A DNA stretch of 64,000 nucleotides from Lepidodermella squamata (Eukaryota > Gastrotricha), in contig JBLDXI010000054.1 of NCBI GenBank assembly GCA_047495785.1, forward strand, positions 2,976,001 to 3,040,000. The letters are read 5' to 3'. How positions within the stretch are numbered: the stretch's first letter is position 1; every line of letters starts with the position of its first letter. The notes under the pieces were generated by a model. That model worked only from the letters and a program-made list of their open reading frames with translations. It searched no databases and was not told the DNA's origin. A program made the position numbers and the translations under genes. Shown here in pieces: positions 10,453 to 21,940 of the stretch.

Positions 10453-10829
10453 TTATAGTTTTAATAAATTGCATTTTTCTGCTAACTTTTTAAGTAAGAA
10501 AAATCAACCTAAAAACCTAAGTATTGCGATCGGACGCTTAAAAAAAACAAAATAGCGAAAACAATATTTTGCTTCTCTTGAAGGCAATCCGGTGGGCGTG
10601 CGCTTGGGAAGACAAAAATTACGTTTTAGCCTGAATCGTGGATGAAATTTTCCTCATTTAATTTCGGGAAATATCGGGCAGTCCGTTTTTCTTGGTCAAA
10701 ATTACTTGTCCCAAGTTTCAAAATATCCGAGTTAATATAGGGTCAGGGGGAATTTCGCTCAAATGGTAGCTCCAAAGTTTCTTTCTTGAACCTCAGAGCC
10801 TGCTACTCGAGCATTAGTATGGATTTCAA

Positions 10830-11160
10830 AGACTTCGAGGCACAGTCGACCCACTTTTCGTCTGATTAGCGATGCAGCCTCCGCAATGCCCCATCACAGT
10901 AAGCTCGTGGCTGTGTTTTTAAACTTCAAGGCCGCCTTCGACACGGTCTGGCACGCTAGGCTATTACAATATTACAAAAATTAATTGTTTCTGAGGCCCT
11001 GGAGCTCTTGGTGCTCTTGGTGCGAATTTCCTTTCAGGTCAGAGACGGAGACGAGCTCAGCGAATCAAGGAAAATTCTTAGCTGCGGTGTGCCACAAGGT
11101 AGCTCGTTGAGTCCGCTGTTGTTCATATTTTACTGCGTGCAGACATAGAACCTCCTGAGA
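10830..11160 (+). pseudogene. Decayed LINE reverse transcriptase fragment
   Basis: Pieces of an RT domain appear in shifting frames: VAVFLNFKAAFDTVWH near 10905-10955 and SCGVPQGSSLSPLLF near 11080-11130. These match the RT blocks of the LINE ORF2 at 45-48 kb (KAAFDSIWH and CGVPQGSPLSPILF) but on the opposite strand and with frameshifts. It is a dead insertion between sulfotransferases A and B. Confidence 0.8.
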
Positions 11161-11360
11161 TGAACCCCGACGACGGGCGAAAGGATTTCGCTATTTTGCA
11201 CCTATTTCGAACTGGAATAGGAGCAAAGCTTGTCGCCGGTGAATCTGGATAAAACTGGGCATTATTTATGGCCTCTGTTTCTGATTTTTCGGTGATATGA
11301 TCAATAACAGTTTTCTTGACATATAGGAAAAGATCTGCAACTATCTTTATTATTCACGGT

Positions 11361-12536
11361 TCACGGCTTCTTATAGCCGAAAAGCTCGTAATCAACGGTA
11401 AAATGTTTCCGAATAACATCATCTAACAAATATTTCCAAGTTCGCTCAATCAAAGACTTGTAGTTTCTTTTCACCCTTTTTGCTCTTTCGTTATCAGGCA
11501 ATAAAACATCGCGTCGACCTGTTAGCAGTCGCAAAATGTAATCTAGGTCACAGTCTGAATTGATGCCGTCCATTTCGCCAATAAAATCGTAGTCGATGGC
11601 GCAAAAGTTGCAAACATGCGTTTGAGGTCGCCAGTGGTGCTCCCATTCGAGGTAATTGCAGTCACTTGAGTTCAAGTAGAGTAGAAATTCCTCTAGTCTA
11701 ACAGGGAAGCCTCGCGATATTTCAGAACTAGTCGCATTTCTCCGAAATCGCCTCACGATGTCGCTCGCAATTGGCTGAAATTATTGGTGGAAAGTGAGAT
11801 TTGGACATAGAACGACAACGAGAATCAATATACCCCGAATATTCTAGTTGCGACGGGGCTATTTTGGGCCTCCGAAAGCTCTTCCCGCCATGCCGATACA
11901 ATGCGTTCGAAAGGATCTCGAACAAAAGCGACCTTGCGATAGGTCGCCAAAATAAGCTTGGCGCGATTCGAGCGGAACCGGCGCAAAGGCTGTAGATGCC
12001 TCGTCGGATTTCGCTCCAAGTATCGGTACATCTGCAGTTGCTGAGATCGGTTGAAGAAATACGAGTCTTCCAATAAGCCAGCGAGTCGAAGAATATTACT
12101 CCTAACAGCCGTATTTCCAACCTTGGGAGTTCTAAGGAAAAATTAGGAATTGAGCAGAATTTCTTTCCCTATTTTAGCTGGGATTGTTGACTTACGCGCA
12201 ATAAACGAGTTTGAACTTGTGATCGACAAGGAGATCGCCCCAAAATTGGTGAAAATCCAAGCTGAAATTTTTTCGTGAACGTTCAAATTCGGCCCAGTTA
12301 AGTTTGAAAACAGGCGCCGATGAGTTATTTTTATTGCTGGATTTCAGCCGCAAGCAGGTGTCCTTTATTCGCCTTATTCTCGCGTTGGCGGTCGCCAGAA
12401 TCACAGAATCGGAGGGACATTTTCTAGAGGTTATTACAACCCATTCAACATCGTGATAAGTGAAGATAAATAAGGCTAGGCTCAAAAAAGGTAGCGCAAG
12501 CAAAATATGGCTGATTAATTTGACTGTAAAATACAT
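11361..12536 (-). CDS. Carbohydrate sulfotransferase, paralogue B
   Basis: Minus-strand exons 12536-12196, 12131-11834 and 11774-11361 (introns 64 and 59 nt) give 350 aa. Intron positions and phases match paralogue A, and protein and intron sequences are very similar, so A and B are a recent tandem pair. The duplicated block includes the upstream region (GCGATCGGACGC near 10525 and 12590). Membrane anchor, PKVGNT loop and RDPFERIVSAWRE motif are all present. It should be an active Golgi sulfotransferase. TTTATT at 11346-11351 is a polyA signal. Confidence 0.9.
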
Positions 12537-13124
12537 TTTTAGCTTTGAGGAATTTTTTTTATTTCTGCACGACGGGGAGAAGTATGTATTGCGATCGGAC
12601 GCCTGTAGAAAATAAATGGTGAAAACAATCGTTTTGCTCTACTGAAGGCAATTAGGAAGGCGCGCGCGTTCGGAAAGAGAAAAAATGCGTTTTAGCCTGA
12701 ATCGTGATAAAATATTCTTCCTTAAAAGTTCAGACAAAATCGGCCATCCCGCATTTTTGGGCGTTATAGGTCAAAACTTGTCCCAAGTTTCAGAAAATCT
12801 GAGTTGATATAGGATGAAGATAATTTCAAATGAGAATCTAACAAAAATAATCGAAAAATTGATTCAGATTTGTCCCCAAATAATTATTATTTTTCATATT
12901 TTCAATTTAATTTGCATAATTATGCAAGAATTCTTTCAACTGCTAGATATATGCCCGGTAAAATCGGTTTCTCAATCTCATATTGATTCCTATGGTTTTT
13001 CGATGGCCATGACATAAAAAAACGGAGGGAGAGGTAGGGGCATACATTTTAATGAGATTTTATGATACACCCGTCGCTTTCAGAAAGAACGACCCTACTT
13101 CAGTTTATTTTTATATCATTTTAT
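12537..13124. other. Intergenic region with the duplicated promoter block of paralogue B
   Basis: About 12560-12810 resembles 10470-10740 upstream of paralogue A, so it belongs to the tandem duplication. The rest is AT-rich with no supported gene. TTTATT at 13104-13109 may end paralogue C transcripts. Confidence 0.55.
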
Positions 13125-14269
13125 TCATGGTTTATTGTATCCAAACAATTCATAATCAATAGCGAAATGTTTCTGAATAACACTGTCAAGCAAGGCCTTC
13201 CACTCAGGCCTAACTAACGAAATGTAGCTTCGTTTCAGTCTTTTTCCATGCCCACTACCAGGCGGTTTCGGAATAGTTTCCTGGCCAGTAAGCCGCCGCA
13301 TTAAATAATGAAGATCGCAGTCCGAGTTGACGCCATCCATCTCGCCAATAAAATCGTAATCAATTGCGCAAAAATTGCAAATATTAGTCTGAGGCCGCCA
13401 GTGCCGATTCAGATAACGAGGATTGTTCTGATAGTTCAAAAAGCAAAGAAATTCGCCCAGCGAGACCGGGAAACCTTGTGCAATTTCTGATTTCGTTGCA
13501 TTTCGGCGACACCTTTCAACAATTGAACTAGCCAGTTTCTATAAAAGTGAAAAATTAAAAAAAAAAATCGGAAAAATTAATTTTACAAACCTTGAATATT
13601 GCTTTATCAGGATCGTCGTTATTATCCGATAATTTTTCTCGCCATCCTGAGACAAGTCGTTCAAAAGGGTCGCGAATAAACGCAACTTTCCGATACGATT
13701 TCATAATTTCTTTCGCTTCATTCGTTGCGTAGAGCCTGAGAGGCTTTAGATGGCTATTTTGCTTCAAAAATCCTGGTCGATAAATCCGCATTTGCTCGGT
13801 TCGATTGTTGAAAAATGAATCGTCTATCACGCCTGCAATACGAAGTAAATAACTCCGTACAGTCGTTGATCCAGCTTTTGGGGTCCTAATAATAATGAAT
13901 AATTAAAAAATAAATTGAAAAATTAGGAATTTTAACCAACGAGCAATAGACAAGTTTCAGCTGATCATCAACCACGAGATCACCCCACCAATGTCGATAT
14001 TTAACATTGCCATCTAGCCGGAATCGATCAAACTCGTCCCAGTCCACTTCAAAATCGGTGATCGATGAAAAGCTGAAGTTGGATTTGAGGCGATTGCAGG
14101 AATTTTTCACTCGATTGACGCGATCTTCTACCGTGGCTAAAATTACTGCATCGTCCGGGCAGTCGTTTCGAGGTAGAACCTCTGTATTCAAAATTATCAC
14201 GGCTAAAAAAGCTAGGAAAATACACGCCAATACGGCATTTCGATGCTTGATTCGATTTCGTTGGCTCAT
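13125..14269 (-). CDS. Carbohydrate sulfotransferase, paralogue C
   Basis: Minus-strand exons 14269-13941, 13885-13591 and 13538-13125 (introns 55 and 52 nt) give 345 aa. I chose the ATG at 14269 because the frame opened further upstream begins with a non-ATG codon. It has an N-terminal anchor (VLACIFLAFLAVII), PKAGST phosphosulfate loop, RDPFERLVSGWRE motif and HWRPQTNIC segment. It is more diverged from A and B, with the same two intron positions. A Golgi glycan sulfotransferase role is inferred from the family. Confidence 0.9.
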
Positions 14270-14389
14270 TGCGGGAAATGAATGAGAGTAATTTTCAAAA
14301 AAAAATCGAGTTCGATTTTGAGGCACGCGTAACCTTTCACGCACAAAAAACACGTGATTAAATTGATAATATTTATTTTAGAAAAAAAA

Positions 14390-14767
14390 TTAAAAGCTGG
14401 GTGTTTCATTGCCATCTGTGAACACCTTAATGTTAAGCGTAATATGAGGACGGCGTTTGTCACTTTTTGACGTCGGATCGCCTTGCATAGCGTTAACATT
14501 GGGATGGTGATTTCTAAGCACTCGTCTCGTATGCTCCGCGTCAGAGTTTAAAACATGTCCGCTGTTTTTCGACGACTCAACCGCGCGATTTTTCGACCGA
14601 AAATACCGAAGCGGCGTGAACGGTTCGGCTGGTTTAATTGAATTGCTGGCAAAGTCGTAGACGTAATTTTCATCTTTATTGCCGGTTACCTCTTCAGCGG
14701 TCGATAAAGTGAAGAAAATGAAAATAAACGTGAAAATTGCTGAGTTGGCGAAGCATGAAAACATCAT
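14390..14767 (-). CDS. Small secreted protein of unknown function
   Basis: 125 aa in a single frame starting with two Met codons. Residues 1-24 form a clear signal peptide (hydrophobic Phe/Ile-rich core ending in STAEE). The rest is polar and basic, with KNR, KRR and RR sites that could be processed, but there are no repeats or Cys pattern. I do not recognise a family. It lies 120 bp from the start of paralogue C on the same strand. Because it has no introns and no match, it could also be an exon of something larger. Confidence 0.45.
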   Translation of the reverse strand: MMFSCFANSAIFTFIFIFFTLSTAEEVTGNKDENYVYDFASNSIKPAEPFTPLRYFRSKNRAVESSKNSGHVLNSDAEHTRRVLRNHHPNVNAMQGDPTSKSDKRRPHITLNIKVFTDGNETPSF

Positions 14768-15365
14768 ATTTTTAATGATTTTCTGACTGACCGAGATGAC
14801 CTAAAAGAATTGAATGTTATTAAGGATGAACTTGACCGAAGTCCGAGTAAATACCTTACTCATAATCTCAGCTTATTCTGTAATTTATTAATTTACTATT
14901 GATTAAATTACAGTCAAAAAGTTGCCCCAAAATCGCACTTAATGAGGTCAAAATATTTGCATCACTAGAACTGAGGTTCCAACCTTAAATTATTTTTTGC
15001 GTTGTCGACGTTATATTATCCTTTTGGGAAATGATTTTTAACTGATTGGCACCCTCAGCTATGCAGAAAAATTTCCAATGGTGACTTCCTAAACTGCTGA
15101 TATCGGAAAAATCACTGATTTGTGAAATCGATACTACAAATCGATATCAGCGCTCCAGGCTGAAGTTTAAGTCGTAAAATGATCGGCGATAGCGTAAAAC
15201 ACGCGTGGTGGTTAGACCTATCATTTTGGCTAGTTAATAAAAATGAAATAAAAAAACGCGAAACAATTTACTGGAGCCGTAAGTTTAGGGTGCGCAATAC
15301 CCATTTTTCATGCCAAAGTTAAAACCAGTCAAAAATTCCTAAAATATTATAAACATTTTATTTGT
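14768..15365. other. Intergenic, no gene seen
   Basis: AT-rich spacer. A stretch near 15110-15170 (ATCGATAT-rich) resembles one near 25480-25520, possibly an old dispersed repeat. No supported coding or RNA gene. Confidence 0.5.
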
Positions 15366-16516
15366 TCATGGTTTCACATAGCCGAACAGTTCATAATCGA
15401 CAGCGAATTGCTTTTTGATAACGCTATTGAGCAAACGTTTCCATTCAGGCTTGGTCAGTGATTTGTAGCTCAGTTTATGCGCCTTTTCGCGCTTCTTGCC
15501 GGGCAATGCCGTAACATCCGAGCGTCCATTCAGCATGCGAAGCACGAAATTGAGATCGCAGTTGGATTTTTCACCGTTCATTTCGCCGATGAAATCGTAG
15601 TCGATGGCGCAAAAACTGCAAACATGAGTCTGAGGCCGCCAGTGGTGGTCCATTTCTTTATAATTTTCGCTTTTCGCGTTCAAGTAACACAAAAATTCTT
15701 CGAAGCTAATAGGAAATCCTGTTGAAATTTCGTCGTCTGTAGCATTTTTGCGGCATTTTTTGACTATGGCACTAGCCTCAATCTGAAATAAAAATGAGAA
15801 TATTTTAGCGTCATAAATTACCCGAAAATGTATGCAAATTTATGTAACAATTTCATTCATTTCCAGAAATTGGGGGAAATTCTTAAAATCGCCAAAATTT
15901 GCAGACCAGTCGTTTTTTGAATTGATGCTCATATTCAATTTTCAAAACGCATATGGCTTCGTCCAAAGTTGCTGTATTTTTACCCTGAACATGTCTCTAG
16001 CAGGATCATCAATATTGTCAGTCAATTTTTCACGCCAAGCCGAGGCAAGGCGTTCGAAAGGATCGCGGACAAACGCAACTTTGCGGTAAGATTTCAGTAT
16101 TTCTTTCGCTCGATTGATTGGATACAGGTAGAGCGGCTTGAGACGGTCGCTGCTTTGTACCGCCAAATAGCCGTACAACTCCAATTGCTGTGTTCGGTTG
16201 TAGAAATAAGAATCATCGATAACACCGGCAAGTCGAAGAATGTTACTTCTCACTGCTGTATTGCCAGCTTTCGGGGTGCTTCCGTGAATGATAATTTCGA
16301 GTTTTGAAAAAATGATTTTAATAGCACTTACGCGCAATACATAAGCTTGTACTCATCGTCGACGAGAAGATCGAACCACCAATTGCGGTCATAAACGTCA
16401 GGATCAGTTCGGAACTGCTCGAATTCATCCCAGTCTGGCTCGAACATGACATGTTGCGATGATTCATCATTCTGCGACTTGAGCCTCGAGCAAACATGTT
16501 TCACTCGATCGATTCG

Positions 16517-16612
16517 GAAAATATTTTTTTTAACATCAAATTTACTTTTTTCAACATCAAATTACTTTTTCTATCATCAAACTCTTTTTTCAACAGCAAA
16601 CTTCAGAAATTA
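16517..16612 (+). repeat. Left inverted end of the element in sulfotransferase D
   Basis: Matches the reverse complement of about 17625-17714 from AACATCAAATTTAC inward, with a few substitutions. Confidence 0.85.
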
Positions 16613-17624
16613 TTATTTGATAGGGAAGAGTATGCTTTCATGATGAAGTTGTGGATTTCATGTGGTTACGACCTCGGGTGATGATAGCGGGACCCAGGCT
16701 CGTGCCAATGAGCTAAGGTGATCATATCTATAGAGGTGGAAACAGGTCGGGTTAACCGGCCGGTAAGCTGTAAGCTGACCGGTTGAGTCGGGTCGCGAGT
16801 TGGTTATGGGTCGACTAGTTTCCAGCCGGTTGACCGGGCTTTTCGGCATGAAAGAAAACCATATAGCGAATTTAACGCGGCTGTTAGACTCCCGCGAATA
16901 GTTACGAGTAGCACGCGTAAGAGATGAAAGGACGCTATTATCAACAATCAGGGGTCTGCGCTAATCGATTATTGGATTTTTGGTGATTCATAGTGGTTGA
17001 AAGACACTTTCAATTATAAAGAGACCTTGGATCTCCTAAATTGTTATTGTCGCTACATGCGAAAGTCCGGCTACGAACGATGTCAGTGCCGGGCAAAGTT
17101 GCTTCTCGACGGCGAGACATGGGTGCTGATGGCATATCCGGGGCGAAGCAGCGTCACAAGACCACTTCCCAACTAACGACACCAGTCGAGAAGCGAATAG
17201 AGAAGTATTACAATAGAATAGACACATCCCCAGGGTACGAGTTGAAAATCTCCATCGACATTGATAATACCCGCCCTCAAGACAGGGAGCGCGTGCGGCT
17301 TTTCAGTGCAGCGCAACGGCGTAAAACGTTCCCGCGGCTAAACCTTGAAGGGCCCTGGCTAATTTCACTCATTTGAATCATTGTCTTCGCAAAAATGAGT
17401 ATCGTGAAATTATTCGGACACATTTTTACAAAATCAATTTTTTTTGGCCAAAAATCAAATATTTGTCCGTAACTTTGCAAAATTGCAGCTAACTCAATTT
17501 TCCATATTTTTATAAACGGGTTCGACAGCAATAAACTAAATTGTTCGCCCAAATTTTCTGTTATTTTTCCGGACTGGTCATTATCAAGGGCTTTAATGAT
17601 TGTGGATCGCAAAAAATAACATAT

Positions 17625-17714
17625 CAAAATTTGCTGTTGAAAAAAGTGTTTGATGATAGAAAAAGTAATTTGATGTTGAAAAAAGTAAATTTGATGTTGA
17701 ATAAAATGTGACCC
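17625..17714 (-). repeat. Right inverted end of the element in sulfotransferase D
   Basis: Reverse-complement partner of 16517-16612; terminates GGGTCAC on the minus strand, next to the target duplication. Confidence 0.85.
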
Positions 17715-17873
17715 ATCGATTCGTCCAGCGACTGCTGCCAAAGTAGCAGAATTTTTGGGACATTCCGGCAGTGGCAAGATGGCTTTGTCGTAAATTATCA
17801 GCAAAAGGATGGTGGCGGAGGTTGAGACAGCTAAAGCCAAATAATGAAGCCGCAATATTCGAATTAGATACAT

Positions 17874-18877
17874 TGAAATTAAAAGTATTTTTATTTATTT
17901 AATGAAAGGAAATCACGGATGAATTAACATGACGACAGAGCATCAAAAAGCTAAAAACCGCACGTGGATTCTTGCACTGGTAAAGAATGGACATGGGTCG
18001 TACTTCGTCCGTTTTTTAGTTTGTTATTTTGTTATTTTGTTTGTTAATTTATATTTATAGATTAATTTTCAAAAATGGAAACTTGGCCTATAAACTTGAC
18101 CCAAGCGTAGAGATTATATTAACTTGATCCTCTAGTTTCCAAAGTAGACATAGGTATTTCATTAATTATTTTTGAATTTTTGGTAATTAATTAAGGCGAA
18201 ATTAAACTTAGAAATTAATTTCTTAATTTATTATGGCGGAACCAAATTTTGTAGAACCTTAGTCATAATATATTATCCCTTATTAAGTCATTTTTAAATA
18301 ATTCTACGAATTTTAGGCGAAGGATGACTTAAATTCAAACTTTGCCGTTCATCTCTGCCCAATAGCCAAGCTTAGGAACATGAAAACTCGGATCTTTATA
18401 TTCGACCCATGGCTCCAATCGATTCCAGAACTTTTTAGGAACCCTCGGGACTTCAAAATGACGTCCTTTAACGTAAAACAGGGTCCAATATTATTTGAGA
18501 GCCTAATTTCGAACGGCTTTTTCTAGCTCAAAGATTTTCCCAAACCAAGTAAAACTTTGCCGAATCAATATCGACTTTGGATTACTCGATATCCACGGCC
18601 ACCGAGTCCTTCTTGAAGCTCCCTCATTCAGGGAAACTTGGTTCTGAATGAGAATTGTTGTCGGACACTTAATTAAAGTAATATTTTCAAGGCAAGGAAG
18701 CGAACTGGTCCTTTATACATTTTTTGAGAGATCTTTTGAAGATTTCATTGCCTTTTGGCACCTGGATCTCCTTAATTATAAATTTATTAAATCGGAATAT
18801 TAGTTTTATTTCCTGCATTTTATAATTATTTCTCATACATCGATTATTATCATGATTCTCGAAGTTCATTAACACAT
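17874..18877. other. Intergenic between sulfotransferase D and TMTC
   Basis: About 1 kb, AT-rich. TTTATT at 18783-18788 may be the TMTC polyA signal. No coding frame with recognisable content on either strand. Confidence 0.5.
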
Positions 18878-21800
18878 CTAACGGCCTTGCTTCCTTAATA
18901 GAGGAGCCAATTGCCGCATCAAAGTCAGAACTTCTCCCGACCTTGGGCCGTGTTGAAACGGGGCGAGTCTGTAATAAATTGGAGTAATTTAAAATCCAAA
19001 TTAAAAAATTAATTACCGATAAGAGGCAAGAGCGTAATAGTCGGCCAAATTGCTTCGCAGGGCAACACTTGCAAGCTCAATGGCGGCCAACTATAATCAA
19101 TAATATATTAGAAAATTCGCAAAATAATTTAAAAATTTACCTCATATGTTGGGTTTATTTCAAGAGCTTCCGTGTACAAATGAACCGCATCTGAATCTCG
19201 TTTGTCCTTCTCCGCCACAATCCAAGCCAGCTATTTGATAATAAATATATTTTTTTTAATTAATCTCAAATAATTTTATCTTTACCGCTCGGATGACCTC
19301 TACATTTCTAGGTTCCAACTTTTTAGCTTTTTTCAGAACTTTTTTCGCGTTGGTAAAACTGGGATTGAAATAAAAAAATTACGATTTTTATGGAAAAATT
19401 CGCGAAAACTCACTCTCCCATAGCCAGGAAAAGGTTGGATTTTGCGACGAAAACCCGAGGGAAATCTGGTCTCAATCGCTCAGCCGTGTCCAGCATAGCA
19501 ATCGACCGATCAGCTATAACTTGTGTCTGGGCTAGAGCGCCTAAAAACAGCTCGCCATGCATGGTCTGTAAATTGACAAGATCCAGGTAGCAATCAACCA
19601 CGTGATTCGGTACGAATCCATTTCTCGGTATGCTGTAATTAGCCACAGCGATGCAATGTCGAAGGGATATATCGCAATGCCGGGCTAGAATGTCCAATGG
19701 AGGCTGACCTTTTGGTGGTTTGATCTTCTTGCCCTTTTTGAATAGGTTAACTTCGTCGATGCGTTTTTCGATTAGAGTTCGCATAGAGCGAGCTCGATTG
19801 AAGTGCGTTTTCGCCATTCGAGGATTGAGGCGAACGCTGAAGTCGAAATAGGCCAGCGCCTTGTGGCAGTCTTCCGTTGTCTCGCGAATATACGCGCCAA
19901 CGTTGACGAAAATTCGCGCATTTGAATTGGTCACTTTTAACCCAGCTTTGGACAGAATTATGTCAGATTCCCTTATAGAAAAGATTTAACATTCAATTTA
20001 ATGAAACGATAAATAGAGCAGCTTTATATGATTAAAAATGGGTCTTAGACAAACGTCGCGCAAATCAGAAAGGTGCGCACAAATTAGAGAAAGCGCGACA
20101 GGTAATATGCGCACTTTCGCGTACTAATTATGTTGCGCGATTTTTTATTATATTTACGCGACGATTTGGGTGAAACACCTTACTGGGTATTTAAAATCTT
20201 AGAGCCAATTATTAATAAAAGCCGCTTAACAATTTCGAAATTTTAGTCTAATTTCGAAGAATTTGCAATTATTGAGCATAAATTTCTCCGTGATTTTTAC
20301 CTTTTAATTTTATCAGAACTCAGAATTTCAGTCATTTTTCGAAAACATTTTTACCGTGATTAAAAATGGGCTCTGAATTATTACGCATAATTATTGGAAT
20401 TATTGAGGCTTATCAAAACTGAAATCGCCGCTAATTCTGAAAAAAATGTCAAATATATGAATATTTGAAATTTGGTCCGCTGAAACTGTGCCCCTGACCC
20501 CTGACTATAATTTGTTTTGCTTTGCATTTTTCATACCAGTCGTAGCTTCGCAATACAGTTCGAGCTGCCAAAAAGAAGCAGCAAATTGTGAGAAAAATCT
20601 TGACCAAATTCTGAGCTTTTTCCATCGAAATCGAAAAATAGCCAACAAGACGGCGAAGCCCGATAGCGACCAAGAGACAAAATCCAGCCGAAGGTGCGTA
20701 CAAAACCCGCTCAGCCACCACAAAGCCGACTGGTCCGAAAATATTCGACGAAGGCAGAAAAGTCGCAATATAGAGCGAAAATGCCAGCAAATAATGCGAA
20801 TCACCCTCATTTTTTCGCGACCTTGTCGAATTATTGAGAAGATCAACCAGTTTTGGATAACCAGCTGTCCATGTTTTGTAGATGAGACACGCGTAAATCG
20901 TGGCAGAAATTACGAAACGCGGATCTGCAGGTGATTTCACAAGCGGAATCGACCCATCGCCCCAATCGGCTGATAAATTTGCCGGATTCAAAGTGAGCCA
21001 TAAATTAAAAATCGGCAAAAATAAGTAGGTCAAGTGGCGCGTTGGAAATGGCTCAAAAGCAGCGGTGTTATCAAACATGAGAAATAAATCACTCTTCGGC
21101 GCTCCGAATTTGTAGAGCCGGAACAGGGCTAGAATGACAGTTGTGACTAAACTGCAAACGACTCGATGCCAGCTGAAATGTTTCGTACCGGCATATAGCG
21201 AAAATTCGATCATTATACACATCGGCAGTAACATGTGGCCCTGTTCCTTACTACCGACTGATAGAATTGATAGAATTAGGACTAGAAGGCCGTAGCCGAT
21301 TTTTTCACGTTGGGACAACTCAGACGCGGCTGATTTACAGTAGAAAATAGCTGCGAGGAACATGAAGAACGTGCAAACTAGTTCAGCTTGTCCTACCCCA
21401 CCGCAAACAGCTTCGACGTGAATCGGGTGAACGGCGAATAGGAGCGAGGCAATGAAAGCTGTTGAGAATTTCCCGGCAATTTTTGTGCTAGTAAGAATAT
21501 TTATCAACTGATAGAAAGACAGCGTGACAAGCCAATGCAGGACTATGTTGATGGCGTGAAGTAGAGCTGGGTGAGGGCCGGAGTCCAAATTAGCGTTGTT
21601 CAGGTAATTTGAGGTCAAGATTGATTGGGCCCGGTACATCGCAGTTACCAGCGGCCTGAAAGATCCATGGCAGGAAGACTAAAAAAAATTGGGAATAATA
21701 TGATTTTTTTGTTTTTTTTTTAGAAAAATTTACCGCATTTAAATCCTGTCCCCAAAAATCAGAATTAAATAGAGCGTGAAGCAAGGGTGTTTTTCGGCCG

Positions 21801-21940
21801 AGTACAACGAGGTTCCACTCGATACCAGGGTGGTCATCCATCGTGTGGCCATTTGTCAGCGATTTCAGGTAAATCAGTGTCGAAGCCGCTGTTAGCATCA
21901 GCAGCTCGATTATACTGGCATCGCTCAGCGATAACTTCAT
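18878..21940 (-). CDS. TMTC: TMTC-family transmembrane protein O-mannosyltransferase
   Basis: Seven minus-strand exons: 21940-21734, 21678-20537, 19971-19414, 19358-19286, 19230-19141, 19090-19017 and 18968-18878. They total 2235 nt, or 744 aa, in frame at every junction. The N-terminal half is a multi-span ER membrane domain with the GT-C acidic motif MDDHPGI (D35, D36), the SFRPLVTAMYRAQ segment and HPIHVEAVCGGVGQAEL, all TMTC hallmarks. The splice at 20537/19971 creates DWESDIILSKAGLKV, the conserved junction to the TPR domain. Several TPR repeats fill the C-terminal half. TMTC proteins attach O-mannose to cadherin-type domains in the ER. Which paralogue (TMTC1-4) cannot be decided here. 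Confidence 0.92.

Larger units (their letters stand above)
16517..17714. mobile_element. Non-autonomous TIR DNA transposon inserted in sulfotransferase D
   Basis: A 1198-bp insert flanked by the 9-bp direct duplication ATCGATTCG (16508-16516 and 17715-17723). Roughly 95-bp inverted ends contain direct subrepeats of AACATCAAATTAC. The outermost ~15 bases differ between ends. The interior has small open frames (for example 17041-17376) without recognisable transposase. A 9-bp duplication with repetitive long ends suggests a Mutator-like or hAT-like family (inference). Confidence 0.9.
15366..17873 (-). pseudogene. Carbohydrate sulfotransferase, paralogue D, disrupted by a transposon in exon 1
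   Basis: Minus-strand exon 1 is split: 17873-17715 encodes the membrane anchor and N-terminal stem, and 16507-16332 encodes the rest. Exons 2 (16278-15984) and 3 (15782-15366) follow introns of 53 and 201 nt. With the inserted element and one 9-bp target copy removed, the lengths sum to 1047 nt, an intact 348-codon frame, with PKAGNT, RDPFERLASAWRE and HWRPQTHVC motifs. With the insertion the frame runs into the element and stops near 17277. The gene was therefore intact when hit, and the sequenced allele should be null. TTTATT near 15357-15362 is the likely polyA signal. Confidence 0.9.

Noticed and set aside
17041-17376. 111-codon frame inside the element in sulfotransferase D
   Set aside because: No transposase motif, and its start is not ATG; kept only as part of the element.
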